Source: CAZPBC01 sp964584775
Lineage (GTDB): Bacteria; Chlamydiota; Chlamydiia; Chlamydiales; SLFE01
NCBI GenBank assembly: GCA_964584775.1
Contig: CAZPBC010000005.1
Coordinates: 13,560 to 77,559, forward strand
DNA: 64,000 nt
Direction of reading: 5' to 3'
The notes under the pieces were generated by a model, which worked only from the letters and a program-made list of their open reading frames with translations, searched no databases and was not told the origin of the DNA. Positions within the stretch are counted from its first letter, which is position 1. The number at the start of each line of letters is the position of its first letter. Below are positions 17,788-25,213 of the stretch, one piece after another. Position numbers and translations under genes: made by a program.

Positions 17788-18012
17788 ATGACAATTTCAG
17801 AAAAAGAGCTTTTAGAGACCCTTCAGCAGGCCTTTCCTGAGGCTCAGATCGCCTGTCTAGATCTTGCTGGAGACAATGACCATTGGGAGGTCACCATTGC
17901 AGATGACTCCTTCAATGGTAAATCCCGTATTGCACAACACCGGATGGTCCAAGAGGTGCTTCAGAACTACGACATCCACGCCCTCTCCATCAAAACGAAG
18001 AGGAAAGCATGA
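17788..18012 (+). CDS. bolA: BolA family protein
   Basis: 74 residues, a small alpha/beta class II KH-like fold. The late helix-strand region KSRIAQHRMVQEVLQ is the family signature, and DHWEVTIADDSFNGKS precedes it. BolA proteins pair with monothiol glutaredoxins to bind and pass on [2Fe-2S] clusters. The next gene is exactly such a glutaredoxin and its ATG overlaps this stop (ATGA), so the two probably form a functional heterodimer. Confidence 0.92.
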   Translation: MTISEKELLETLQQAFPEAQIACLDLAGDNDHWEVTIADDSFNGKSRIAQHRMVQEVLQNYDIHALSIKTKRKA

Positions 18013-18329
18013 GCGATATCTTTAAATTCATTGAGTCAGAAATTCGTGAAAACCCTGTCGTTCTATTTATGAAGGGAACGAAAGAGATGCCCCAGTGTGG
18101 ATTCTCTGCTGGTGTCTCGACTCTTCTCAGCGACCTCGGTGTGACCTATAAAGACATCAATGTCCTAGCAGACCCTGAACTACGCCAAGGGATCAAGGAC
18201 TTCACCAACTGGCCCACGATCCCCCAACTCTACATCGACGGGGAATTCATCGGCGGCTTCGATATTGTCAAAGAGATGGCAGAAGAAGGTGAACTTCAAG
18301 CTTTACTCAAAGAAAAGCAGCTTTGCTAG
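18009..18329 (+). CDS. grxD: Monothiol glutaredoxin, CGFS type
   Basis: 106 residues, thioredoxin fold. The CGFS active site is at 30-33 (MPQCGFSAG), the cis-Pro segment reads NWPTIPQLYIDGEFIGG, and the end FDIVKEM matches Grx4/Grx5 proteins. This class carries a [2Fe-2S] cluster with glutathione and works in iron-sulfur delivery rather than disulfide reduction. It is translationally coupled to bolA. Confidence 0.95.
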   Translation: MSDIFKFIESEIRENPVVLFMKGTKEMPQCGFSAGVSTLLSDLGVTYKDINVLADPELRQGIKDFTNWPTIPQLYIDGEFIGGFDIVKEMAEEGELQALLKEKQLC

Positions 18330-18455
18330 AGGAGTCTTGGTGAATTAGCACTCAGTGAAAATTTTTTCAGCAGCTTCCCCAAAAAAATATGAAATTTCAA
18401 CTGAACTGATAAATTTGATGACCTGTCAATTTTAATTGAATAGTCAGGAGACAAT

Positions 18456-19436
18456 ATGGACAGCATAGATATATCAATTAGACCTTTCGAAGATGACCAA
18501 TCTCTTTCTCAACTGCCGAGTCCCCGTGTGCCACAAGAAGATCCACTTGAAGAGAGAGTCATAGAGGTCGCAGCTGCAGTCATCAGCTCACCATCTACCT
18601 CCCCCTCAGCTGAGAATGATGGGCTATTAGAAAGAGTCAAAGACTTCGCTACTGGTCTGACCTGGTCTTTATTTACCGGAGCTGGTAAACCATTAAATGC
18701 TCCTGACTCATTTAGAATACCTGATTTGCTCGAAGCCAACGAACCCACTCCTCCAGATCCACTCCCCCTTCCTCTGGAGGCTAGAGAAGCGGTAGCGTTT
18801 GCAGAGGAACTTCTTTCCAACATTCAGGTTCAACCCTCTGATCAATTTTTTGCATCGCTAGCGACCTCTACCCATCCCCAGTTCAGTAGGTTGACAACCC
18901 ATTTTTTGAATCAGACGAGTCAATGTTATCATTTAGCAAGGAGATACAATGAGCCCTGGCAAGAAGATGACTTCTTGAATGAGATGGACAAACTCATCAA
19001 GCTCGCATACACATTGAGCCTTTGGATGGTGGATGACATCGATGCATTTACCAAAGAAGTGATGCCAGAAAAAAGTTATGAAGAAGCGATTACCAGTGAT
19101 CAAACCTACTTTCGATATGCCTTCTTTTTTCTCCCAGATGCCTACCATCTAGCTAGGGGAAAAGTCCATTACTCTGGCGATCTCGACTCCAGTATTGTGG
19201 GACTCACAGTCACATCCATAGAAGACCCCCAGTACGTGGACCAGTTTTACAGTCCTGATACTCTTCAACAGCAATGGAGAACGTTGTATAACGATTACTG
19301 TAACCGCCTGTACACCAAGGTCGACAGAACAAAGCTGACTGAAATAGGAGATATGCGTTTCGTAAGATGGTCTGTAAAAGACACTCCTGAGGAACGGGAT
19401 AACTTTAGACCCCTACCTGACACGCTTCCAGGTTAA
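18456..19436 (+). CDS. Hypothetical protein, possible effector
   Basis: 326 residues, acidic, no clear transmembrane helix. The first 110 residues are Ser/Pro/Glu-rich and probably disordered (PSPRVPQEDPLEERV; PPDPLPLPLEAREAV). The remainder is helical with several Trp and Tyr residues. The SD CAGGAGAC is good. I do not recognise the family. A disordered N-terminus is common in type III substrates, but this is only suggestive. The 126-nt gap before it contains a lone CIRCE-like half site at 18345, judged accidental. Confidence 0.6.
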   Translation: MDSIDISIRPFEDDQSLSQLPSPRVPQEDPLEERVIEVAAAVISSPSTSPSAENDGLLERVKDFATGLTWSLFTGAGKPLNAPDSFRIPDLLEANEPTPPDPLPLPLEAREAVAFAEELLSNIQVQPSDQFFASLATSTHPQFSRLTTHFLNQTSQCYHLARRYNEPWQEDDFLNEMDKLIKLAYTLSLWMVDDIDAFTKEVMPEKSYEEAITSDQTYFRYAFFFLPDAYHLARGKVHYSGDLDSSIVGLTVTSIEDPQYVDQFYSPDTLQQQWRTLYNDYCNRLYTKVDRTKLTEIGDMRFVRWSVKDTPEERDNFRPLPDTLPG

Positions 19437-19507
19437 GACTTCTTTCAATATTCGATCAAACTGGACAGGGAAACGATTCAATCTTCTCTTCCGAAGAGAA
19501 GGTGGTT

Positions 19508-19972
19508 TTAAGATTTCCAGTAATCTTTAGCGTGGGGCTTCACGAGACGGGAAACCATGTCCTTCTGCCAACCAGGCTTTTGTTCTGAGAAATAGAACAG
19601 AATGATCACCATCCCTAAGGGGAAGTTCAACACAGCCACGAGGAGTCCTAGAGTGAGGACCGCCGCACCGCAGCACCAACTCCAGTACACCCTTAAGGCT
19701 GCTTTGATAGGAGGAAACGAGTTAAAGGTGACGAGGTTAATCGCTGCGGCCAGTAAAGCAGCTGCAAATGTCACCACACACCAGATCATTGTCATAAAGG
19801 AAACAAAGAAGCACATCACACGGAATTTCCAAGAGACCTTCTCATCGGGAGCTTTAGAGCTTCTTTTCCCTCCCGCATACTCCTCCTCTGTCTGAACTTC
19901 GACATCATCCTCATCGATAATGATGAACTCAGGGAGCTTTCTCTTTTGCTTTGATGGATCTTCTGTCGACAT
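19508..19972 (-). CDS. Hypothetical membrane protein
   Basis: 154 residues. The first 45 are hydrophilic and acidic (EFIIIDEDDVEVQTEEEYAGG). Then two or three hydrophobic segments follow: about 50-82 (FRVMCFFVSFMTMIWCVVTF and beyond) and 98-128 (CCGAAVLTLGLLVAVLNFPL). The last 25 residues are basic. I do not recognise a family. It begins 2 nt after the sthA stop on the same strand, so it is probably co-transcribed with sthA. Confidence 0.62.
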   Translation of the reverse strand: MSTEDPSKQKRKLPEFIIIDEDDVEVQTEEEYAGGKRSSKAPDEKVSWKFRVMCFFVSFMTMIWCVVTFAAALLAAAINLVTFNSFPPIKAALRVYWSWCCGAAVLTLGLLVAVLNFPLGMVIILFYFSEQKPGWQKDMVSRLVKPHAKDYWKS

Positions 19973-19974
19973 GG

Positions 19975-21372
19975 CTAGTGCTTTCTTTTAATTTTATTTA
20001 TCCCGTTCAGAGCCGCTACACGGTAACCCTCTGCATAGGTAGGATAATTAAACACCTGATCGACAAAATAGTCAATTTTCGCACGGAAACTCATGGCAAG
20101 CTGACCGATATGGATGACCTCCGTAGCGCCTCGGCCAATCACATGCACGCCCAGAATCTCTAATGTCTCTTTGTGGAAGAGGATTTTAAACATCCCTACA
20201 TTGCTTCCTGCAATGTGGCTCCTTGCTATCTCATAATAGTAGGCGCGACCCACCTCATAACGGAAGTCCATTTCAATCAGGTCTTCCTCTGTGTATCCAC
20301 AACACGAAATGGTAGGAATGGTGTAAATTCCGACAGGGTAAAACGTGGGAAAGTGGTGCGTTCCCGCACCGAAGGCGTGGCGTGCGGCAAGTCTCCCCTG
20401 CTCCATACTCGTGGAGGCAAGGCTCGGTCCTCCAATCACATCCCCCACGGCATAAATATGGGGCACTTTCGTTTGGAAGAGGGCATTCACAGGAACGTAT
20501 CCACGCGCATTGACACTGAGCCCAGCATTCTCAATGTGCAACCCTTCGACATTTGCAACTCTTCCTAAAGCATAGAGTAAGCAGTCCGCTTTGAGCTCCG
20601 TCCCATCTTCGAAAATCACACGCGCTTTATTCCCCTCTTTGAGAATCTCTTTAGGGATCTTCTTTCCTTTAAACTTCAGACCAATGTTCGTGAGGGCTGT
20701 TTGAAGGTGGATTCCGATCTCATCATCTAAGAGCGGAAGCATGTGTTCCTTCTTATCAATCACCGTCACTTCGCAACCGAGAGCCGCAAAGAAGCTCGCA
20801 TACTCCGAACCAATAATCCCTCCCCCTAGCACCAACATCGACTTTGGGACATCTTTGATCGACAGAAGACGGGTAGAGTCCAGAATCACCTCATCATCGA
20901 AAGGCACCTCTTTAGGGTTTCTCGGTTGTGAACCCGTTGCAATAATGACATTTTCTGCGTGGATTTGTGCAACGATGCGGTACTCCTGATCGACAACAAT
21001 CAAGGTGTGTTCGTTTTCAAAGCGTGCGGTTCCGATGACGAGCTGGATATCATTTTTTCTCAGCTGGCGGCTGATAATATTGCGCTCCTCTTCGAGCACT
21101 TGACTCAGACGAAAGTTCAAATCTTGGATAGTGACATCTTTGATCGGAAAATCTTGACCATAGATCACTCTTTGGTGAAACCCCGTCAAATCCACGATCG
21201 CTTCACGCAACGTTTTTGAAGGAATCGTTCCCGAGTAAAGGCAGGAGCCTCCCGGCTGACCGATCCGCTCAACCACACACACTTTCTTTCCTAGCTTCGC
21301 CGCCTGGATGGCCGCCTTTTGTCCAGCAGGCCCCGAACCGATTACAGCTAAGTCACATTCAATCTCTTCCAT
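19975..21372 (-). CDS. sthA: Soluble pyridine nucleotide transhydrogenase (SthA-type flavoprotein)
   Basis: 465 residues, class I flavin disulfide oxidoreductase fold: FAD-binding GSGPAG at 12-17, NAD(P)-binding LGGGIIGSEYASFF, and VPHIYAVGDVIGGPSLAS. The usual CxxxxC pair is broken: Cys44 is present but the second position is Thr49 (GGSCLYSGTIPSK). That, and the C-terminal NYPTYAEGYRVAALNG in place of HPTxSE, is the pattern of SthA rather than lipoamide dehydrogenase. It balances NADPH and NADH. The promoter region is shared divergently with the gene at 21477. Confidence 0.87.
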   Translation of the reverse strand: MEEIECDLAVIGSGPAGQKAAIQAAKLGKKVCVVERIGQPGGSCLYSGTIPSKTLREAIVDLTGFHQRVIYGQDFPIKDVTIQDLNFRLSQVLEEERNIISRQLRKNDIQLVIGTARFENEHTLIVVDQEYRIVAQIHAENVIIATGSQPRNPKEVPFDDEVILDSTRLLSIKDVPKSMLVLGGGIIGSEYASFFAALGCEVTVIDKKEHMLPLLDDEIGIHLQTALTNIGLKFKGKKIPKEILKEGNKARVIFEDGTELKADCLLYALGRVANVEGLHIENAGLSVNARGYVPVNALFQTKVPHIYAVGDVIGGPSLASTSMEQGRLAARHAFGAGTHHFPTFYPVGIYTIPTISCCGYTEEDLIEMDFRYEVGRAYYYEIARSHIAGSNVGMFKILFHKETLEILGVHVIGRGATEVIHIGQLAMSFRAKIDYFVDQVFNYPTYAEGYRVAALNGINKIKRKH

Positions 21373-21476
21373 ATAGTCTCTATTATCTCTATTTTTTCAC
21401 AAAATGCGAGAAACTACATAACCTACTTAAAACAAGCGTTTTAGAATTAATCACAAAAAACAGTTATAATAAGGTT

Positions 21477-21932
21477 ATGCCGAAGATTAATTTTAAGAAG
21501 GTCGAGCAGGAGCTCGAAGCCACCCTCGCCAAATTCCACTTCGAGTACATCATTGGACTTGAAGAGGTTTCTGCTTCCTTTGGAGGCTTTGGCGTGAGCG
21601 ATCCTAAAAAGGCAATGGAACACGCAAAAAGGCTCAACCGGTTTGCTCTTCGGCAGATGAAACACGGTTTAAAATCTCTCGTCTCTCACAAAAAGTATAT
21701 CAAAAAGCTCAACATAAAAAAAGAAGAGCTGAAAAAGTACATGGATAGTGAAGGAGAACTCACGCCAGAAGAGCGTGCGAAAGTCCAAGCCATTATTGAA
21801 AAAGTGAGAGAATTCCAAAAAGAGATTCAGAAAAAAATCCTGCCTCAAGAAGAAGAGTACGTCAAAACGCGCATTAAGAAAGCGACCTATCTGCGCCACA
21901 ACGTCAAGCCCACGTGGCTTCCTTTGCACTAA
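21477..21932 (+). CDS. Hypothetical basic coiled-coil protein
   Basis: 151 residues from the ATG at 21477; the longer open frame back to 21216 lies inside sthA and is a shadow. It is highly charged and helical, Lys/Glu-rich from about 60 to 135 (KKYIKKLNIKKEELKKYM, EKVREFQKEIQKKIL), and ends with a conserved-looking aromatic tail (YLRHNVKPTWLPLH). I do not recognise a family. A TATAAT box at 21465-21470 ends only 6 nt before the ATG, so the message may have a very short leader. Confidence 0.65.
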   Translation: MPKINFKKVEQELEATLAKFHFEYIIGLEEVSASFGGFGVSDPKKAMEHAKRLNRFALRQMKHGLKSLVSHKKYIKKLNIKKEELKKYMDSEGELTPEERAKVQAIIEKVREFQKEIQKKILPQEEEYVKTRIKKATYLRHNVKPTWLPLH

Positions 21933-21958
21933 TTTAAATGTCTAATGAAGGATCGAGG

Positions 21959-24046
21959 CTAACTAACTTTTTCTAACCTCTGTCGCAGCAAGCGATCGGG
22001 GTTGTCGGAGGGATCCGCATCCCAGTCTGTCATCGCTTCCACCATTTTTTTCAACCGAGGCTGATACCACGATTCTTTAAGACGGTTAAAGGCTGCGTGA
22101 ACCCACTCCTCGTCCGACTCTTGAAGCGTGTAATAGAGCGGATCGTATTTATGAAGAACCCGTTCAAATTCCTGTGAAAAGTGAACAAGATCTCCAGGCA
22201 AAGGTGCGATTTCATCTAACTCTGCCTTCATACGGTCATAGAGGTCTTGGGCTTTTTTCCGATCAGAACGACTGAGTGAACTAAACTTGATGGGTCGAAA
22301 CCGGGAAACTGCACCACGAGATTCCAATTCTTCTAGTAGAGCTCCTCGCACTTGCAACAGTTTATGCTCTTCTTGGGCTCTCTGTTCATCCACAAAAAAT
22401 CGATCTATTATGGTGTTCAAGCTGGAAAAGAGCTCTGGTACAGCGAACACGGCTCCAATCAAAGCCGTTCCGATCGCGGCCCCGGCTCCGGTGGCGATCA
22501 AAGCGATCCCCCCGCCAAGACAAACTCCTCCTACACCCACACTCACGACTCCAGCTCCGATCCGGAGTCCTTTTTCAGCCCAATTGTTGGAACTCCATAT
22601 CTGACTCAGGTAAGCTCTTGCTCTTGAAGCCGAGAAGAAATCCCAAACCGACCGTTTAGGAGTGACTCTTTTCACATCTTTTGCGGCATTCACAGCATCT
22701 CGTTTCACCGTGTTGACTATAGAATTGACATAAGATTCCTCTTTGGCAATCGCTCTCTCAAATTGACATTCCATTAAAGGTCTTTGGCGTGCTTTTAAGA
22801 AACTCAGGTTCTGAAAAAAGCTGGCGACACCGCGAGAGTTCAGATTCGATGGGTTTTCTGCTCTCTTAGAAAAATGGAGTTCACTAGGGCACTCCTCTAG
22901 CCCCAGCTGCCTAATCACCCCGGCTGCTTTTTCATCTCCACTCTGATACAGTTTCCAAAGCTGCCCTGTCGCTTCCGAAAGCTCTAGATAGCGCAACGTT
23001 TCCTCAGTAATATTTTCTCCCCTCGGCGGCTCTCGAACACCCTTTGCTAAACTCCCTAAAAGCTCTCCATATTTTCGCGTCAATTTGTCATCATGGATAG
23101 CGGCAACGAGTGGTAGAATATCCCCTACCATCCACTGCGCTTGATGGGGGTGTTCATTGGCCCACTCTACAAACGCCTCCAACTCTTTGGTTATCTCTAC
23201 TTGAAAATCTTTTTCTCCAAAACGGGTCAATGGAGAGTCTTTCGGCTGATATCCATGGCGTAAACACTCGAATCGAAACGCATACGCTTCTGGAGAAATC
23301 CACTCTTTTTCGCCCTGAGATCCGAGCACCAACTTTCTAAAATGGCCAGAATCCACCCCGTGTTCTTTATACTCATCGATCCATTCGCGGACTTTCTCTT
23401 CAATATCTGCTTTTTCACCTGGATTTGTGGATCTTGAGTGACGGTAGAAAAGCTGATTGATAGCGAGTGAAGTTGCCCTCGCTTCTAACAGCTGTAACTC
23501 TTCACGTCGATCTTCTCCACCATGCTCTTTCAAAAACTGGATCTGACGTTGAATCTCATCATACCGCTGAATGAAAGCCTCTTTACCAGGATAGTCTCCC
23601 TTCCCCATTAAAAGACGTCCTTCTCTAGAGGTTTTCCAAGCACTGCTCGGGAGTTCTGTTCCATCGTACTTTGCCTGTGCTGCTGTCTCTTCACTGATCC
23701 GACGATCGGCTAGTTGCTCAATCGCCTCGTAGTCCCTTCGATGGTCTGCCAGTTTTAGTGCTGCTCCAAATTCTTTTAATTTGCGGAGCTTCTCTACATG
23801 CTCCGCAACCAAAACAGCTTGAACCTCAGCCACATCCTTCTCCAGCTTGAGAAGGCGGACTCGTAAAGGATCCAGTGCACGATCGTCGTCCTTTATCACT
23901 CCGGCTTCGGCTTTAAGAGCCTCAATTCTCTCCCGAAGGCTGGCATCGAGTTCGGAATTCACATCATTTTCAGCGTCAGAAAGTTGCTTCTCAAGGAGTT
24001 CCGCTCTTTGATGGATTCTTTCCAGTGAGGAATAATCTGAGAACAT
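21959..24046 (-). CDS. Hypothetical coiled-coil protein with large hydrophobic domain; candidate inclusion-membrane or secreted protein
   Basis: 695 residues. The first 100 residues are coiled coil (RIHQRAELLEKQLSDAENDV and onward). A long helical charged region reaches about 480. Then comes a single strongly hydrophobic Gly/Ala/Val block of about 45 residues (about 490-540) that can form a hairpin of two helices, followed by a hydrophilic 155-residue tail. A bilobed hydrophobic block within an otherwise soluble protein is the shape of chlamydial Inc proteins, although those usually carry it near the N-terminus. No family recognised. Its leader contains the shared TTTAAA-TATAAT motif. Confidence 0.6.
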   Translation of the reverse strand: MFSDYSSLERIHQRAELLEKQLSDAENDVNSELDASLRERIEALKAEAGVIKDDDRALDPLRVRLLKLEKDVAEVQAVLVAEHVEKLRKLKEFGAALKLADHRRDYEAIEQLADRRISEETAAQAKYDGTELPSSAWKTSREGRLLMGKGDYPGKEAFIQRYDEIQRQIQFLKEHGGEDRREELQLLEARATSLAINQLFYRHSRSTNPGEKADIEEKVREWIDEYKEHGVDSGHFRKLVLGSQGEKEWISPEAYAFRFECLRHGYQPKDSPLTRFGEKDFQVEITKELEAFVEWANEHPHQAQWMVGDILPLVAAIHDDKLTRKYGELLGSLAKGVREPPRGENITEETLRYLELSEATGQLWKLYQSGDEKAAGVIRQLGLEECPSELHFSKRAENPSNLNSRGVASFFQNLSFLKARQRPLMECQFERAIAKEESYVNSIVNTVKRDAVNAAKDVKRVTPKRSVWDFFSASRARAYLSQIWSSNNWAEKGLRIGAGVVSVGVGGVCLGGGIALIATGAGAAIGTALIGAVFAVPELFSSLNTIIDRFFVDEQRAQEEHKLLQVRGALLEELESRGAVSRFRPIKFSSLSRSDRKKAQDLYDRMKAELDEIAPLPGDLVHFSQEFERVLHKYDPLYYTLQESDEEWVHAAFNRLKESWYQPRLKKMVEAMTDWDADPSDNPDRLLRQRLEKVS

Positions 24047-24075
24047 ATTTACCTCTATTTCACTTTCCTAGTAAT

Positions 24076-24094
24076 ATTATAATAAAATTTTAAA
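24076..24094 (-). promoter_or_regulatory. AT-rich promoter module for the gene at 21959-24046
   Basis: Reading the minus strand: TTTAAA (24094-24089), 7 nt, TATAAT (24081-24076), followed by ATTACTAG. The gene starts at 24046. The same TTTAAA-N(7-9)-TATAAT arrangement precedes the genes at 50065, 56864 and 58214. No good -35 box is seen 17 bp upstream. Confidence 0.5.
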
Positions 24095-24183
24095 TAATAA
24101 TCTATCTTATTAATGTTATGTTTATTTAAATGCAAATTCCATACCAAATTGATTCAAATAAACAGGTTTTTTATAATAAATGT

Positions 24184-24770
24184 ATGAGCTCTCCACTCCA
24201 TTCAGTTCCCTACCGTCTACGCCAAGTGCTAGACAGCCCCTCTGAGTTTGATCTAGGGATCAGACGCATTACCCCTAACCAACTCTAAAAGCTTATTTCA
24301 GGTGTCGCTGAGGAGTGGATAAAAGCCCACCAGAGCGAATCTGAGCGGCTATTGGACGTGTGGTCGAGATCAGCAGCAGCGATGAGGTGGAGGACAGCCA
24401 AAAACCAGCCCTGATTCATAGCATTACCTCAAAAATGGGATTCTTTAACAGGTGCGGATCTCCATCCCCCTAAACTCGATATCCAGGAGGGAAAAAAGGG
24501 TCCATTGAAGAGCTGGAAGCCTTACTCATTTCCAATCCTCAGAACTCCGTCCCAAGACTTCTTGTCGAAGAACACCTCACCACTCTCTTCACCAAAGACA
24601 ATGCCCACAACTTACTAGCCCTTGCCTACGACCAAGATTGAGGCAACCTCTGGCAAGCGTACCCCCTAGGCCAACTCACCTGGGACTGCACCCGCCTCAA
24701 TCCCGAGGAGCGCCCAACGATGGCTGAAGTCGAGAAGCTTAGAAGAAAGTTCCTCTTCTTAGGGTGTATA
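24184..24770 (+). pseudogene. Decayed gene with C-terminal protein-kinase-like remnant
   Basis: In the 831-nt gap between 24046 and 24878 no intact gene fits, but coding-like segments remain. An ATG at 24184 opens 34 codons (MSSPLHSVPYRLRQVL...) to a TAA at 24286; the same frame continues past it to another stop. From about 24490 another segment (SIEELEALLISNPQNSVPRL, then ALAYDQD-stop) continues as WQAYPLGQLTWDCTRLNPEE plus RPTMAEVEKLRR. The last part strongly resembles subdomain XI of Ser/Thr protein kinases, with the invariant Arg in ERPTMAEV. At least two stops and one likely frame change mark it as a pseudogene. Confidence 0.5.
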
Positions 24771-24812
24771 ATAAACTTTTTGATTGATCATTTTTTAGGG
24801 CCGACTCCTCTC

Positions 24813-24841
24813 TTGATTTGAAAGGGATAATTTGTTATCCT
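24813..24841 (+). promoter_or_regulatory. Promoter of rpmB
   Basis: TTGATT (24813-24818), 17-bp spacer, TATCCT (24836-24841); the gene starts at 24878 after AAGGAG. The spacer end and the -10 box also form the small dyad GATAATTTGTTATC. Confidence 0.5.
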
Positions 24842-24877
24842 CTGTTCACTTATTTTAGAAGTTAAGGAGAAATTCAA

Positions 24878-25192
24878 ATGTCAACCAGACCTAGATCTGA
24901 AAAAGAAAAACCCGCTCCAGGAAGAAAGTGCCAGCTCACAGGCCGTAAAATGGCTCGTGGAAACACCTACTCGATCCGTGGTATTGCTAAGAAAAAGAAG
25001 GGAATTGGACTTAAAATCACGGGTAAAAACCGCCGTTCTTTCAAGCCCAACATTCAGAAGAAGCGTTTCTGGCTTCCTTCAGAGAACCGCTTTGTGACTC
25101 TCAAGCTTTCTGCTGCTGCGATCCGCACGGTAGAGAAGAATGGCATCGAAGCCGTTGTGAGAGACATTCGCGCGAAAGGCATCCGCGTTTAA
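24878..25192 (+). CDS. rpmB: 50S ribosomal protein L28
   Basis: 104 residues, strongly basic. CQLTGRKMARGNTYSIRGIAKKKKG and ENRFVTLKLSAAAIRTVEK are the chlamydial L28 pattern, including the KKKKGIGLK insertion. The first 17 residues (MSTRPRSEKEKPAPGRK) are an extension relative to the usual start near Lys17; the AAGGAG 8 nt upstream supports the long start. In C. trachomatis rpmB is next to malQ, as I recall; here it is 12 kb away, so rearrangement has occurred. Confidence 0.94.
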   Translation: MSTRPRSEKEKPAPGRKCQLTGRKMARGNTYSIRGIAKKKKGIGLKITGKNRRSFKPNIQKKRFWLPSENRFVTLKLSAAAIRTVEKNGIEAVVRDIRAKGIRV

Positions 25193-25213
25193 GCATCTTC
25201 AATTTTTCTTGAA

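Noticed and set aside
18345..18353. TTAGCACTC, the left half of a CIRCE heat-shock operator
   Set aside because: No GAGTGCTAA half follows at the right distance and the downstream gene is not a chaperone; taken as chance.
19975..21372. Dihydrolipoamide dehydrogenase
   Set aside because: The second redox cysteine is Thr49 and the C-terminus has NYPTYAEGYRVAALNG, which fits SthA.
21216..21476. N-terminal extension of the 21477 gene giving a 238-residue ORF
   Set aside because: It lies antisense within sthA and has shadow-like composition; the ATG at 21477 begins the charged, coherent protein.
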